Source: an uncultured Alistipes sp.
Lineage (GTDB): Bacteria; Bacteroidota; Bacteroidia; Bacteroidales; Rikenellaceae
Direction of reading: 5' to 3'
Length of the DNA stretch: 64,000 nucleotides
Assembly: GCF_963931675.1 (NCBI RefSeq)
Contig: NZ_OZ007039.1
Span: 2,579,806 to 2,643,805 of the forward strand
Numbering within the stretch: the stretch's first letter is position 1; every line of letters starts with the position of its first letter. The position numbers and the translations under genes are program-made. The notes under the pieces are model-generated. The model saw only the letters and a program-made list of their open reading frames with translations. It had not been told where the DNA came from and made no database searches. Positions 52,134-61,196 of the stretch are shown in pieces.

Positions 52134-52550
52134 ATGAAAACAGGAAAAGGGCGCAATCTCACGATGCTATGCGCCGACAAGAGCGTCTACCATGCGCAGA
52201 CGCACACCTATACGATCTCTCCTGACTACGAAGAGTGGGAGACCAAGGATACCAAGGGCCCGGAGTATGAACTTAAGAAAGTGGCCTTCACGGCGTCGGT
52301 TGACGGTCTGGTGTGTGTGAAAGAGAGCGAGGGCGATCCGGTCAATGCCCACGACACGCCCGATATGATCGCCATGGCGATGCAGGGACAGACGGTGGAT
52401 ATCGTGGCCAAGCTGGCTATCGAGGGAACCACCGAAAAGTCCTACACCTGCAAGTGTGTGGTCGACACCTTTGAGGTGAGCGAGACGGTGGCGCAGAAGG
52501 CGACCTACAAGGCCTCGTTCAAGGGTTACGGCTTGGCTCCGGTGGAGTAA
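52134..52550 (+). CDS. Major tail tube protein
   Basis: A 138-aa protein (GKGRNLTMLCADKSVYHAQTHTYTISPDYEEWETKDTKG..., then DTFEVSETVAQKATYKASFKGYG), matching the TP901-1-type small major tail protein. ATG 52134 was chosen; a TTG two codons earlier is less likely. A 10-bp hairpin follows at 52570-52594. Confidence 0.82.
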   Translation: MKTGKGRNLTMLCADKSVYHAQTHTYTISPDYEEWETKDTKGPEYELKKVAFTASVDGLVCVKESEGDPVNAHDTPDMIAMAMQGQTVDIVAKLAIEGTTEKSYTCKCVVDTFEVSETVAQKATYKASFKGYGLAPVE

Positions 52551-52569
52551 CCGGCCGAATATGACAACT

Positions 52570-52594
52570 CCGGCGGAGGGTCCTCCTCCGCCGG
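52570..52594 (+). terminator. Hairpin between tail tube and tail chaperone genes
   Basis: CCGGCGGAGG-GTCCT-CCTCCGCCGG is a perfect 10-bp stem without a T-tract, so it is more likely an attenuator or mRNA-stabilising hairpin than a full terminator. Confidence 0.55.
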
Positions 52595-52610
52595 TTAAAC
52601 ACGAAACAAG

Positions 52611-53036
52611 ATGCTGCAGCAATTCACAACCAACGGCCGGACCTTTCCGGTCAACTTCGGGATCCGCACGCTGGCGACCACGGCCGACCAGCTGGGTCTC
52701 AAGCTCGACACGCTGGCCCGCGATGCGATCGTCCCCGATGTGCCGTTCGGACGGCTGATCGAGATCGTTGCGACCGTCACGGCCGAGGCCATGACCGACG
52801 GCGCCCGCAAGAGCGGCGAACCGAAACGCTATACGCCGGACGATGTGGTCGACCTGATCGACGAGGACCCGGCGCTGCTGCCCGTCCTGCTGACGATGTT
52901 CCGCCAGTCGCTCGGCAACGGCAGTCCGGTTTTTCCGACGGCGGCCCGGCCCGCAAACCCCGAGGTCGCCGCAGAACAGGCCGTGCCCGAGCGGAGGAGA
53001 CCCCGGAAATCACCTACGCCCGACTCTATGCCGTAG
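52611..53036 (+). CDS. Tail assembly chaperone, unshifted product (gpG-like)
   Basis: A 141-aa protein (MLQQFTTNGRTFPVNFGIRTLATTADQLGLKLDTL...). The last about 25 residues are basic/Pro-rich (ERRRPRKSPTPDSMP), the usual sign of reading past a slip site. The slippery heptamer A-AAC-CCC at 52955-52961 is in the correct frame for a -1 shift into the next reading frame. It lies just before the tape measure gene, where chaperone pairs are expected. Confidence 0.75.
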   Translation: MLQQFTTNGRTFPVNFGIRTLATTADQLGLKLDTLARDAIVPDVPFGRLIEIVATVTAEAMTDGARKSGEPKRYTPDDVVDLIDEDPALLPVLLTMFRQSLGNGSPVFPTAARPANPEVAAEQAVPERRRPRKSPTPDSMP

Positions 53037-53368
53037 CGGTCGGGATGCTGGGCATCGCCCCCGCGGACTTCGAATGGATGACCCTTGCGGAGTTCGAGGC
53101 GGCCGAACAGGGTTTCATGCGGCGGCGGGAGTACGACTTCCGCACGGCGATGAACATCCAGCGCTGGGGCAGTTTTGCCATCATGGCGTCAATGTGCGAC
53201 ATGAAGGGCCGGGGAATGGAGGAGGTGCTGCCTCTTCCGTGGGACAAGGCGTCCGGGCGTCGGTCGTCGTCGGGCGAGCGGAAAATCACAAAACGGGAAA
53301 TGGCGCGGATGCGTGAGGAGGCGCTGCGCGATGTGCAAAAATTGGAGCAACAATGGCAAAAAAAATAG
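52955..53368 (+). CDS. Tail assembly chaperone, -1 frameshift extension (gpGT-like)
   Basis: The -1 frame is open through the overlap. Before its first ATG (53045) it encodes EETPEITYARLYAVAVG, which continues smoothly into MLGIAPADFEWMTLAEFEAAEQGFMRR, a typical T-domain. Starting at ATG 53045 would remove conserved sequence, so expression by frameshifting from the upstream ORF is preferred. It ends in a charged helix (KREMARMREEALRDVQKLEQQW) and overlaps the tape measure start by 16 nt. Confidence 0.7.
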   Translation, partial: KPRGRRRTGRARAEETPEITYARLYAVAVGMLGIAPADFEWMTLAEFEAAEQGFMRRREYDFRTAMNIQRWGSFAIMASMCDMKGRGMEEVLPLPWDKASGRRSSSGERKITKREMARMREEALRDVQKLEQQWQKK

Positions 53369-55491
53369 CGGAACTGCTGATTAAGATCGGCGCCGACACA
53401 TACGGGGTCACGAAAATGACCGAGAAGGTCCGCAAGGACTTGAAAGGTTTGCAGAAAGACCTATCCAGTTTCGGAAAGAGCTGGTCGCTCTACGTAACGG
53501 CTCCAATTCTTGCTGCAGCGACTGTGTCGGCCAAGGCGGCCGACGTGCAGATCAAGAACGAGAAGCGGCTGCTCGTCGCTCTGCGGGGACGCGAGGACAT
53601 CCAGCAGCGGCTCATCAAGCAAGCCGGGGAACTGCAGTCGCGCTCGCTGTTCGGCGACGAGGAGACGATCGGACAGCAGGCTTTTCTGGCATCGCTCGGA
53701 CTGACCGAACAGCAGATCAACGACACGATCGAGGCGGCGGCGCAGCTCTCCTCGGCGACGGGCATGACGCTCGACAGCGCCGTGAAGAACCTGGCGAAGA
53801 CCTACGGAGGTCTCTCCGGCGAGCTGGGCGAGAGCATCCCGAAATTGAAGGAACTGACTGTCGAGCAGATGAAGAACGGCGAGGCCGTGAAGTTCATCCT
53901 CGAAAATTACAAGGGTTTTGCCGAGGGGGCTTCCGAAACGGCGCTCGGCCCGGTCAAGCAGATGATGAACTCGATCGGGGATCTCGGTGAAGAGTTAGGT
54001 AAAGTCTTCATGCCTTATTTGCAGGAGTTAGCCCGCCTCGTAAAAGATTTCGTTCAATGGCTGGCAGCCTTGCCGCCTTCTGGGAAGGCGGCGATCGTGG
54101 TGATCGGAGGCCTTGCGGCGGCGATTGGGCCGTTGGCGCTCGGCCTGGGAACCATTATCAAACTGTTGCCGGCGATCAAAATCGGACTGGCGGCTCTGAC
54201 CGGACCGATCGGTGTCATTACGCTGGCAATAGGTGCAGCCACGGCGGCATTTATCGGATTCAACGCTTCGTTGAAGCAGGCGTCTCTGGATCGGATTTCA
54301 TATCGGGCCCAGAAATATATCAAGGATGGATGGTCGATTGAGGAACTTGAAAAACTCCGAGAGGAGACCATGCAGAAGAATCAGGAAGCCCTGGATCGAT
54401 ATAACAGGGCTTCGGCCCGGTTGAATCCCGGAAACGCCGAATCACTCGCCTCCTATGTCTTGATGTACGGAGAGAACCGTCGCAACAAGCAGGATGCGAA
54501 TGCTGATTTGGGGTTTACGGCAGAAAAGGTCAAGGCGATCGATGAAGCGCTGATGTATCTGCGTTCGCTGCCTCCTGAAATATCGCTGCCGGAGGTCGCA
54601 ACGGCGGAGGATGTCCGGAAGGTGGAGCAGGCCACGGGAATGATCGGGAAATTGAGCGCCGAAATCTCCAGACTCGAGGAGGCGAAGAAGAAGGCCTCGT
54701 CGACCTCGGAGATCCACAATCTGACCCTCTCGATTGCCGAATTGCGTGACGAGTTGGAACGACTTCAGTCGATCGGAAGCAGCGAATCGATCGCGGGTGA
54801 CACGGGTAATCTCTTCGGGAAAGGTGTTACTCCGCTGAAGTTCGACCCGAATGCGATCAATCCGCCCGATGAGGAGTGGGAGACGGCCCGGCGTCGGTTT
54901 GCGGCCAGCCTCTCGGACTTCGTCTCCGAGGCACAAATCCAGGTGCTGAAAGTCCTGCCGGCGATCCGGAATCTGTTGTCCGGAGTCGGAACGGCCATCG
55001 GTGAAGGGTTGGGAAACATCCTGTCCGGGGACGGTACGTTTGAAGACCTGCTCGGCGGAATCGTTAAGGTGATGGGGCAGTTCCTGAAATCTTTGGGTCA
55101 GCAGATGATTCAGTTGGGCGTCGAGATGATGTTGATCAAATCGGCCCTTGCCGCCTCGTTCGCTACACCTTGGACGGCCATCGTCGCCGGTGTGGCCGCC
55201 ATTGCGGCCGGGCAGGCGATGATCAACTCGTTCAACAAGCGGAACGAGGGCGGGATAGCTCTTGCCGAGGGAGGTCTGGCCTACGGCCCGACGATGGCTC
55301 TGGTGGGAGACAACCGCGGAGCGGGGAGCGACCCCGAGGTGATCGCCCCGCTGTCGAAGCTCCGCCAGTACGGGCTCGGGCGTCAGACGATCGAGTTCGT
55401 GGGTGGGACGTTCCGATTGAGCGGGTCGGACCTGGTGCTCGCGATCAGCCGCGAGCAGGCGAAAATCAACTATGTAAATGCTCTTGCGTGA
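53353..55491 (+). CDS. Tape measure protein
   Basis: A 712-aa protein. The start KIAELLIKIGADTYGVTKMTEKVRKDLKGLQKDLSSFGKSWSLYVTAPILAAATVSAK is typical. Helical regions follow, with hydrophobic membrane-like stretches (about 237-265, AAIVVIGGLAAAIGPLALGLGTII, and 275-300), and Gly/Ala-rich segments near 600-650. It sets tail length and may help DNA entry. It ends by TGATG overlap with the next tail gene. Relatively short, so the tail should be modest in length. Confidence 0.9.
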   Translation: MAKKIAELLIKIGADTYGVTKMTEKVRKDLKGLQKDLSSFGKSWSLYVTAPILAAATVSAKAADVQIKNEKRLLVALRGREDIQQRLIKQAGELQSRSLFGDEETIGQQAFLASLGLTEQQINDTIEAAAQLSSATGMTLDSAVKNLAKTYGGLSGELGESIPKLKELTVEQMKNGEAVKFILENYKGFAEGASETALGPVKQMMNSIGDLGEELGKVFMPYLQELARLVKDFVQWLAALPPSGKAAIVVIGGLAAAIGPLALGLGTIIKLLPAIKIGLAALTGPIGVITLAIGAATAAFIGFNASLKQASLDRISYRAQKYIKDGWSIEELEKLREETMQKNQEALDRYNRASARLNPGNAESLASYVLMYGENRRNKQDANADLGFTAEKVKAIDEALMYLRSLPPEISLPEVATAEDVRKVEQATGMIGKLSAEISRLEEAKKKASSTSEIHNLTLSIAELRDELERLQSIGSSESIAGDTGNLFGKGVTPLKFDPNAINPPDEEWETARRRFAASLSDFVSEAQIQVLKVLPAIRNLLSGVGTAIGEGLGNILSGDGTFEDLLGGIVKVMGQFLKSLGQQMIQLGVEMMLIKSALAASFATPWTAIVAGVAAIAAGQAMINSFNKRNEGGIALAEGGLAYGPTMALVGDNRGAGSDPEVIAPLSKLRQYGLGRQTIEFVGGTFRLSGSDLVLAISREQAKINYVNALA

Positions 55492-58400
55492 TGGCGGACT
55501 ACGGACTGAAATACCTTTGCGAATACCGCTCGAAGATGCGCGGCCGCCTCCTCTATCGGATCGAGATCGAGGAACGCGATGCGGCGCCCCTGACGGATGA
55601 TACCGCCCTGCGGATGCGACCCTATTCGGATGTCTTCACTTTGAAGTGGGGCAATTCGGACGACCCCGAATACACGGCCGTGAAGGGCAGTTCGCTGACG
55701 TTGAAGATTCTCTGCGTCGACGACATGGAGTATCTGTCGCTCTTCTCGGTCGATCCGTTGAAGTACCGCGTCACGATCTACGAGTACCGCACCGACACGT
55801 CCGGGACGGAACGGCGGCTGATGCTGTGGCGGGGATTCCTCTCGGCCAGCAGCTACAAGGAGACCTTCGCCCGACCTCCGTATGTGGTGACGCTATCGGC
55901 TACGGACGGATTCGCACTGCTCGATAGCATGCCGTTCCGCGATGCCTCGGGGGCAATGTTCTCGGGCCGCGCGTCGTTGTCGAGTCTTCTCACGAGCTGC
56001 ATGGAAGCCCTCGGAATAGACCTCCCGGTTTCGGAATGGGTCTCGATTGACGGTGTAGGAGGCGCTGAGCGGACGTTGTCCGACGTCTATGTCGATCAGT
56101 CGCGAATCTACGACATTGATACGGATATTTCCTGGAAGAGTGTGTTGGAATTGGCCGTGAAGCCATTCCTCGGACAGATTTTCCAGGCCGGAGGTACGAT
56201 TCATGTCCGGGGCATAGGATCTTTGATGGGAACATTCCGTCCGGCCTCGTTCCGGTCTAACGGGTGGCAGCTTGGGCTGGAACGCCCCCGGATCGTCTCG
56301 TTATGGGAGGACGGGTGTGATGTCAGGAACTCGGCGGAACTGGAGTTGTGTGCACCCTACCGGAACGTGGAGGTTTCGGCCGACAATTCAAGAGATGCAG
56401 ATGCCAACCGGAAATATTATACTGCGGATTTCTGGGAAAATACGATATATCCAACGAAGTATTATTTCGAAGATCGTATTGTCTTCGGCAGTGATTCGGC
56501 TTTCTTTTTTCAAAGCATGACTTTGCCTGTCTTATATCCTGCCTCAAAAGCGGATGTGGAGATATCTATCAGTCTATATAACTTGCTGACCGAGTACAAA
56601 ATTAAAGCATACGTTGTGGTGGACACTCGCATTGATGGGGTGCCGAAGAGATGGGATAATGATCAACAGGCATGGATAAATCGATATGGAGGGTATCCGT
56701 ATGTGGAAATTGATGTGGCGCAAGGACCGGCTATATCTGAATACTACGAGGAAAAATACGTGTCGCCTTATACGCCGTCTTCGCAACTTCCGGGGCATGA
56801 TTTCAAGATAACCGTTACCAATATTCCGTCAAACAGCGATGGATCTCCGTGTGACTTCACCCTATTTATCGGGGCGCAGGGTGCATCTGATTTTGGGGGA
56901 GGTCCCAATTCGCATTGGATTATGGTATCCAATATTGAGGTGAAAACGTCGGAAGGAGATGAGCGGGAAGATCTCTTTTCTAAAAGCATCGCCGTGACCG
57001 GTTCGAATGTGGACGATTGCAATGTCGACATCCCGATGCGAGACGGTGGATATCGGTTGAACATGGGGAATATCCTGGTTTGTCCGATATTGGGTAACGA
57101 CGGCTTGCCTGTCGTCTCCTGGCTGGCGCCGACCGAGCGGGGCGACCTGCTCCACATGGCCGGCGAGGATATCCTGCGGTTGCGTTCGGCCGTCAGCCGG
57201 CAGATCTCCGGCGATCTGCGATGCCGCCGGGGCGTGGATCTCAATTCGCTTTTCGAGGACGGGAAGTTCGCCCACGCGATCTACTATCTGAACTCGCTCG
57301 AACTGCTCGCGGCGCGGCAGGTCTACAAGGTGCAACTGCGCGAACTGCAGAGCCTCTCCCGGATGCTTCCGGCCGGCGTGTTGACTCCGATCCGTACCTT
57401 CGACGAACCGATGGCGCTCGTCTGCTCGCTCTACGGGTCGCTCTTCTTCCGGACCGGGGCGGATCCCTACGGCGCGGCGATCTACAACACCGAGAACGGC
57501 GAACTGCTACGTCTGACCTACGCATCCGACAGCCTCGCGATTCGCAAGGGATTGAGCGCGGTGGTCATCCAGGTCGGGGCGACCGACCTCTATGCTGTGG
57601 ACAACCTCGGCAACGTGCTGTCACACCTCGATGCAGGCCCGGCATCCGTGCTGAATTATGATACGGCGCTGTACGACGGCGATCGTCACTCGTGGGTCTC
57701 CTATACGGCCGACTCGGCCACGTCGAAGAGTGACGTCACGATCTTCACGCGCAACATGGAGCTCGAATCGAAGGACAGCATGGCGATCGTTGCGACGGGA
57801 CTGATGCTAATCTCGAACGGCTACGTGCTGCAGGGCTCCGACGGCTCGTCCTGGTGGCACAACTACGAACTGCACCCGTCGTCGAAAATCGAGGCGTCGA
57901 CCTACGATCTGCAGGCTGTTTCCGACTCGTTGATGGTGACTCAGGCGTCTGTAACAATCAGCCGAATCGCATTTGAGATTCGGCGGCGGTCGGGGCAGTT
58001 ATTTGATGCGGAAACCGTATTGAAGAGCGTGTCCATTCCGAGGGTGCTTTCGGAAATCGGCAAGCGTTTCATGTGCAACTGTGCAATCGCGGTACTCGTG
58101 TATCCTGACGCTGCCATGCAGCGAGTTGTTCAGTGTGTCGATGTGAGGACGGACAAGTCGACGATATTCTCGTTCGACGGAGATGTGGATGTGGCGCTGT
58201 CTGGCGACTGTGTCTACATACTGAACGGAAACGAATTGTTCGGAGCCCGAATGGACGATGTGAGAAATATCGAATATTGGTTGTCCTTGGATGGAGATGA
58301 CGCGGATATAACGATGGCGAATGTGTCTGCGGCTGGAGATGACAGCATTGCGGTCAGCGTCGACAGCAATGGCACTCCTTATATCGTGTCCAAGGATTAT

Positions 58401-58562
58401 CGATTGAATGCGGAATTGATTGATCGGGGGTACGGGCTCGGTTGTGAGATTGTTGTCCCGGAAAACAATACGGGGGAGGCCTTATCGTATGATCCGGTTG
58501 TAATTGGGTTGCAAGAAGACCCGAATGTTTCAAGAAAAATAAAAGTTGAACAGCAATATTGA
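55491..58562 (+). CDS. Large tail/baseplate structural protein
   Basis: A 1023-aa protein, MADYGLKYLCEYRSKMRGRLLYRIEIEERD, typical of the large tail protein after the tape measure in Bacteroidetes siphophages. The N-terminal third (1-290) is GC-rich and distal-tail-like (YKETFARPPYVVTLSATDGFALLDSMPF; KSVLELAVKPFLGQIFQAGGTIHVRG). The middle (about 300-520) uses AT-richer codons. The last third has beta-propeller-like repeats (ADPYGAAIYNTENGELLRLTYASDSLAI; AIVATGLMLISNGYVLQGSD). ATG 55491 was chosen at the TGATG junction; the upstream frame is a shadow of the tape measure gene. Confidence 0.75.
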   Translation: MADYGLKYLCEYRSKMRGRLLYRIEIEERDAAPLTDDTALRMRPYSDVFTLKWGNSDDPEYTAVKGSSLTLKILCVDDMEYLSLFSVDPLKYRVTIYEYRTDTSGTERRLMLWRGFLSASSYKETFARPPYVVTLSATDGFALLDSMPFRDASGAMFSGRASLSSLLTSCMEALGIDLPVSEWVSIDGVGGAERTLSDVYVDQSRIYDIDTDISWKSVLELAVKPFLGQIFQAGGTIHVRGIGSLMGTFRPASFRSNGWQLGLERPRIVSLWEDGCDVRNSAELELCAPYRNVEVSADNSRDADANRKYYTADFWENTIYPTKYYFEDRIVFGSDSAFFFQSMTLPVLYPASKADVEISISLYNLLTEYKIKAYVVVDTRIDGVPKRWDNDQQAWINRYGGYPYVEIDVAQGPAISEYYEEKYVSPYTPSSQLPGHDFKITVTNIPSNSDGSPCDFTLFIGAQGASDFGGGPNSHWIMVSNIEVKTSEGDEREDLFSKSIAVTGSNVDDCNVDIPMRDGGYRLNMGNILVCPILGNDGLPVVSWLAPTERGDLLHMAGEDILRLRSAVSRQISGDLRCRRGVDLNSLFEDGKFAHAIYYLNSLELLAARQVYKVQLRELQSLSRMLPAGVLTPIRTFDEPMALVCSLYGSLFFRTGADPYGAAIYNTENGELLRLTYASDSLAIRKGLSAVVIQVGATDLYAVDNLGNVLSHLDAGPASVLNYDTALYDGDRHSWVSYTADSATSKSDVTIFTRNMELESKDSMAIVATGLMLISNGYVLQGSDGSSWWHNYELHPSSKIEASTYDLQAVSDSLMVTQASVTISRIAFEIRRRSGQLFDAETVLKSVSIPRVLSEIGKRFMCNCAIAVLVYPDAAMQRVVQCVDVRTDKSTIFSFDGDVDVALSGDCVYILNGNELFGARMDDVRNIEYWLSLDGDDADITMANVSAAGDDSIAVSVDSNGTPYIVSKDYRLNAELIDRGYGLGCEIVVPENNTGEALSYDPVVIGLQEDPNVSRKIKVEQQY

Positions 58563-58566
58563 GGTG

Positions 58567-59568
58567 ATGAATAGCTATCGAATCGGAAAAACATTGAAGG
58601 TCCGTTGGCCGATCCTGACGAACGGACAGCCTGATCCGTTGGATGGACGGGATCTCACACTGGAGATCTCGTCCGGGAACCGGGTGCGGACGACGCTGTC
58701 GTTCGTCGCCGACGGTAACGTCGCGGTGTTCTATTACCAGGGCCGCGATCAGCGGTTCACGGGGACCTACACCATCACGATGTGGGAGAATTACGCGAAA
58801 GAGGGGCAGACGGTCGTCGACCGGTGCGATGCCTTTGCGCTGGTGCCCAGCTCCTGCGAGGAGACCCGGACAACGGCCTCGGATATCGGTGAGGGAGAAT
58901 TGGAAATCGAACCGACGGAGTTGGAGATCGGGGTCCCGGGGATGTCGGCCTACGAGCTCTACATCAAGCACAACCCCGATTCGGAACTGACCGAGGAGGA
59001 GTATGCCGAGGCGCCCGTCCAGGCGGCGGGGGCTGCGCTGGCAGCGGTCGCGCAGCTCGAAGAGACGGAAGCCTCGGTGAAGCAGGCCGAGCAGGGCCGG
59101 GAGACGTCGGAACGGGCCCGAGCCACGGCCGAGCAGGCGCGCGTCACGGCAGAACAGCAGCGGATCCTGGCCGAGCAGACGCGGGTGACGAATGAATCGG
59201 CCCGCCAGACGGCCGAAGCGGGACGCCGGGCGGCGGAGACGAAGCGCGAGGAGAATACGGCCGAGGCGATCCGGAACTGCAAGTCGGCGACCCAAGAAGC
59301 GGAGGACGAAGCCGCCCGGGTTCGGACACTGGCGGACAATCCCCCGAAGATTGTCGAGGTGGACGGGGCGCGTTATTGGGCCTTCTGGGATGAGGAGACT
59401 CAGCAGTACGTCACCTCCGATAATCGGGCGGATGGCGTTCCGCTGTACGCCTCGTTCTACGTCGACCCGGAGACGATGGACCTCTTCGCGGTCTATCCGA
59501 AGGGTTACGGAGACGGACCTGCGTTCTCGCTCGAAAACGGCGACCTTTCAGTAACGATCAACGAATAA
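58567..59568 (+). CDS. Baseplate/tail fibre protein with long coiled coil
   Basis: A 333-aa protein. The N-terminal beta domain is about 1-110 (RIGKTLKVRWPILTNGQPDPLDGRDLTLEISSG...). A trimeric-type coiled coil spans about 160-250, with repeated AEQxRxxxE heptads (AEQARVTAEQQRILAEQTRV). A small C-terminal domain follows (GARYWAFWDEETQQYVTSDNRADG). This is the BppU-like layout linking baseplate to receptor-binding proteins. ATG 58567 was chosen: family-like start with good spacing after the previous stop. Confidence 0.72.
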   Translation: MNSYRIGKTLKVRWPILTNGQPDPLDGRDLTLEISSGNRVRTTLSFVADGNVAVFYYQGRDQRFTGTYTITMWENYAKEGQTVVDRCDAFALVPSSCEETRTTASDIGEGELEIEPTELEIGVPGMSAYELYIKHNPDSELTEEEYAEAPVQAAGAALAAVAQLEETEASVKQAEQGRETSERARATAEQARVTAEQQRILAEQTRVTNESARQTAEAGRRAAETKREENTAEAIRNCKSATQEAEDEAARVRTLADNPPKIVEVDGARYWAFWDEETQQYVTSDNRADGVPLYASFYVDPETMDLFAVYPKGYGDGPAFSLENGDLSVTINE

Positions 59569-59578
59569 AGACAAAGAT

Positions 59579-60091
59579 ATGGCAACAACGAATCTCGGCC
59601 GGGTCGGCCTTGTGAACAAAGGGGCGTACAGCTCCTCGGCGACATATACGAAGAACGACTTCGTGAGCGACGGTAACAACTCGCTCTACTTCTCGCTTCA
59701 GGACAACAACACGGGGCATGCCTTGAGCGAATCGGCGTGGTGGTTCAAGTTCTTCGACGGGACGGCGGCCAACACGGCGGCGGCAGCGCAGGCAGCAACG
59801 GATGCCGCAGCGGCGGCGGCTCTTGTCGAGCAGCAGGTGGAGGGCGCGACTCCTTCTCTCGACGTTGCGGAGAATACCTTGTATCTCTGCGGAGAACTGA
59901 CGTCGCTGACGCTAACGAGCATACCGACGTCGACGAAACTCTCCATCATCCGCTTCACGTCGGGCGATACGGCCACGCAGTTTGCATACCCCGAAGGCAC
60001 GAGCATCACGGGCTGGAGCCAGCCGCAGGCAAATACGAACTACAGCCTTTTCATCTGGGAGGGCGCGATAACCATGATCTACGATGAATAG
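59579..60091 (+). CDS. Tail fibre-associated protein
   Basis: A 170-aa protein. The NLGRVGLVNKGAYSSSATYTKNDFVSDGNNSLYFSLQDNN module resembles carbohydrate-binding-like tail repeats ('G.y.....Y..gD.V...g..Y'). An Ala-rich helix (AANTAAAAQAATDAAAAAALVEQ) leads into a beta C-terminal domain. It is likely part of the host-recognition tip. It overlaps the next gene by 8 nt. Confidence 0.65.
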   Translation: MATTNLGRVGLVNKGAYSSSATYTKNDFVSDGNNSLYFSLQDNNTGHALSESAWWFKFFDGTAANTAAAAQAATDAAAAAALVEQQVEGATPSLDVAENTLYLCGELTSLTLTSIPTSTKLSIIRFTSGDTATQFAYPEGTSITGWSQPQANTNYSLFIWEGAITMIYDE

Positions 60092-61181
60092 CTTCTACGA
60101 ATATTTCGCCGCACAACAGAAGATGGCCGCCTACCGGCAGGCCAAGCGGATGCAGCGCGGGGTGAAGTTGGGGGAGAACCAAGCACCTTCGATGGCGACG
60201 AAGTTTACAACAGCGCCGCTACAAATAGGAACGGGAGATTTCTCGGTGGAGTTCTATGGTAACTCATACGGGTCCGACGCGAATCTTGGTTATCCTTTTA
60301 TCTCATACGCTGATGGTATCGCTTTGAATAGAAAATTCAGTGCTATTGCGCGACCAGGGACAAACGGCGTTGCGCTTCTGCCATTTGGAGAATCTACATT
60401 TAGGCCATCCTATGTGGTAGAGGATGCTGACGCTTTATTTCACATGGTCGTAACGAGATCAGGAACTGACGTCGCTCTGTATATTGATGGTAGTAAAGTG
60501 AATGATTTTGCCACGGATTCCATTGTTGATTTTGGTACTATGGATTTCCTGATAGCCAACAGCCAAAATGTAGGCTTCGTTCGTGTCTGGAACTACGCCC
60601 TCTCTGCAGACGACGTTACCGCACATTATAACAACGGCGACCCGATGGGGTATGTCGTGCCGAAGGCGATGCGGGACTTGTCTCCTATTCAAATAACTGG
60701 CGTAAATACATATACATGGACAGGCCCTGAAGATGTAACAGAGTTTCGTGTAACATCTTCCCCTCGATTGCAATACTTACACAAATATCGAGTGAATATA
60801 AGTGTGTCCGATTATCAATCAGGTACTCCATATTTATATGCAGGCTCTGTTGTTAACATTCCTGCTTCTAACGGGACGTATGACGTTGAGTTAGAAGTAT
60901 CCGATGCTCAGTATATTTACGTTACAATGTACGGTGGGAGCCCTGGTTCTGATCGCCGCCTGACTCTCACCGTCAACAGCATCACTCCCGTCGGCCTTCT
61001 CGCGGAATACTTGCCGCAGAATCTGATGTACGGACGGGACGACAAGACGATCGCAACCTCCTGGCTCGACAGCGCGAAGCAGCTGCCGCTGTCGGACGAG
61101 TATATGGAGCCGCTCTTTCAGTCGATCGGCGGATACGACATGGCGGCCAACGGTGTGCCGGAAATACTCTACCACGAATAA
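60084..61181 (+). CDS. LamG-like putative receptor-binding tail protein (mosaic)
   Basis: A 365-aa protein. A laminin-G/concanavalin-like domain covers about 35-190 (TGDFSVEFYGNSYG..., LFHMVVTRSGTDVALYIDGSKV, VGFVRVWNYALSADDVTAHYNNGDP). A second beta domain covers about 200-310, and then comes a conserved tail LLAEYLPQNLMYGRDDKTIATSWLDSAKQLPLSD. DNA from about 60200 to 60960 is visibly AT-richer with different codon use, while both ends match the GC-rich late genes, so the central domains look exchanged. It is the probable host-range determinant. Confidence 0.65.
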   Translation: MNSFYEYFAAQQKMAAYRQAKRMQRGVKLGENQAPSMATKFTTAPLQIGTGDFSVEFYGNSYGSDANLGYPFISYADGIALNRKFSAIARPGTNGVALLPFGESTFRPSYVVEDADALFHMVVTRSGTDVALYIDGSKVNDFATDSIVDFGTMDFLIANSQNVGFVRVWNYALSADDVTAHYNNGDPMGYVVPKAMRDLSPIQITGVNTYTWTGPEDVTEFRVTSSPRLQYLHKYRVNISVSDYQSGTPYLYAGSVVNIPASNGTYDVELEVSDAQYIYVTMYGGSPGSDRRLTLTVNSITPVGLLAEYLPQNLMYGRDDKTIATSWLDSAKQLPLSDEYMEPLFQSIGGYDMAANGVPEILYHE

Positions 61182-61196
61182 CCAAAAGCAATCACT

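Noticed and set aside
55170..55490. Upstream extension of the large tail protein frame
   Set aside because: It lies inside the tape measure gene in another frame; the TGATG junction gives a natural start at 55491.
60084..61181. Diversity-generating retroelement target
   Set aside because: No reverse transcriptase and no template/variable repeat pair seen in the window; the composition shift is better explained by module exchange.
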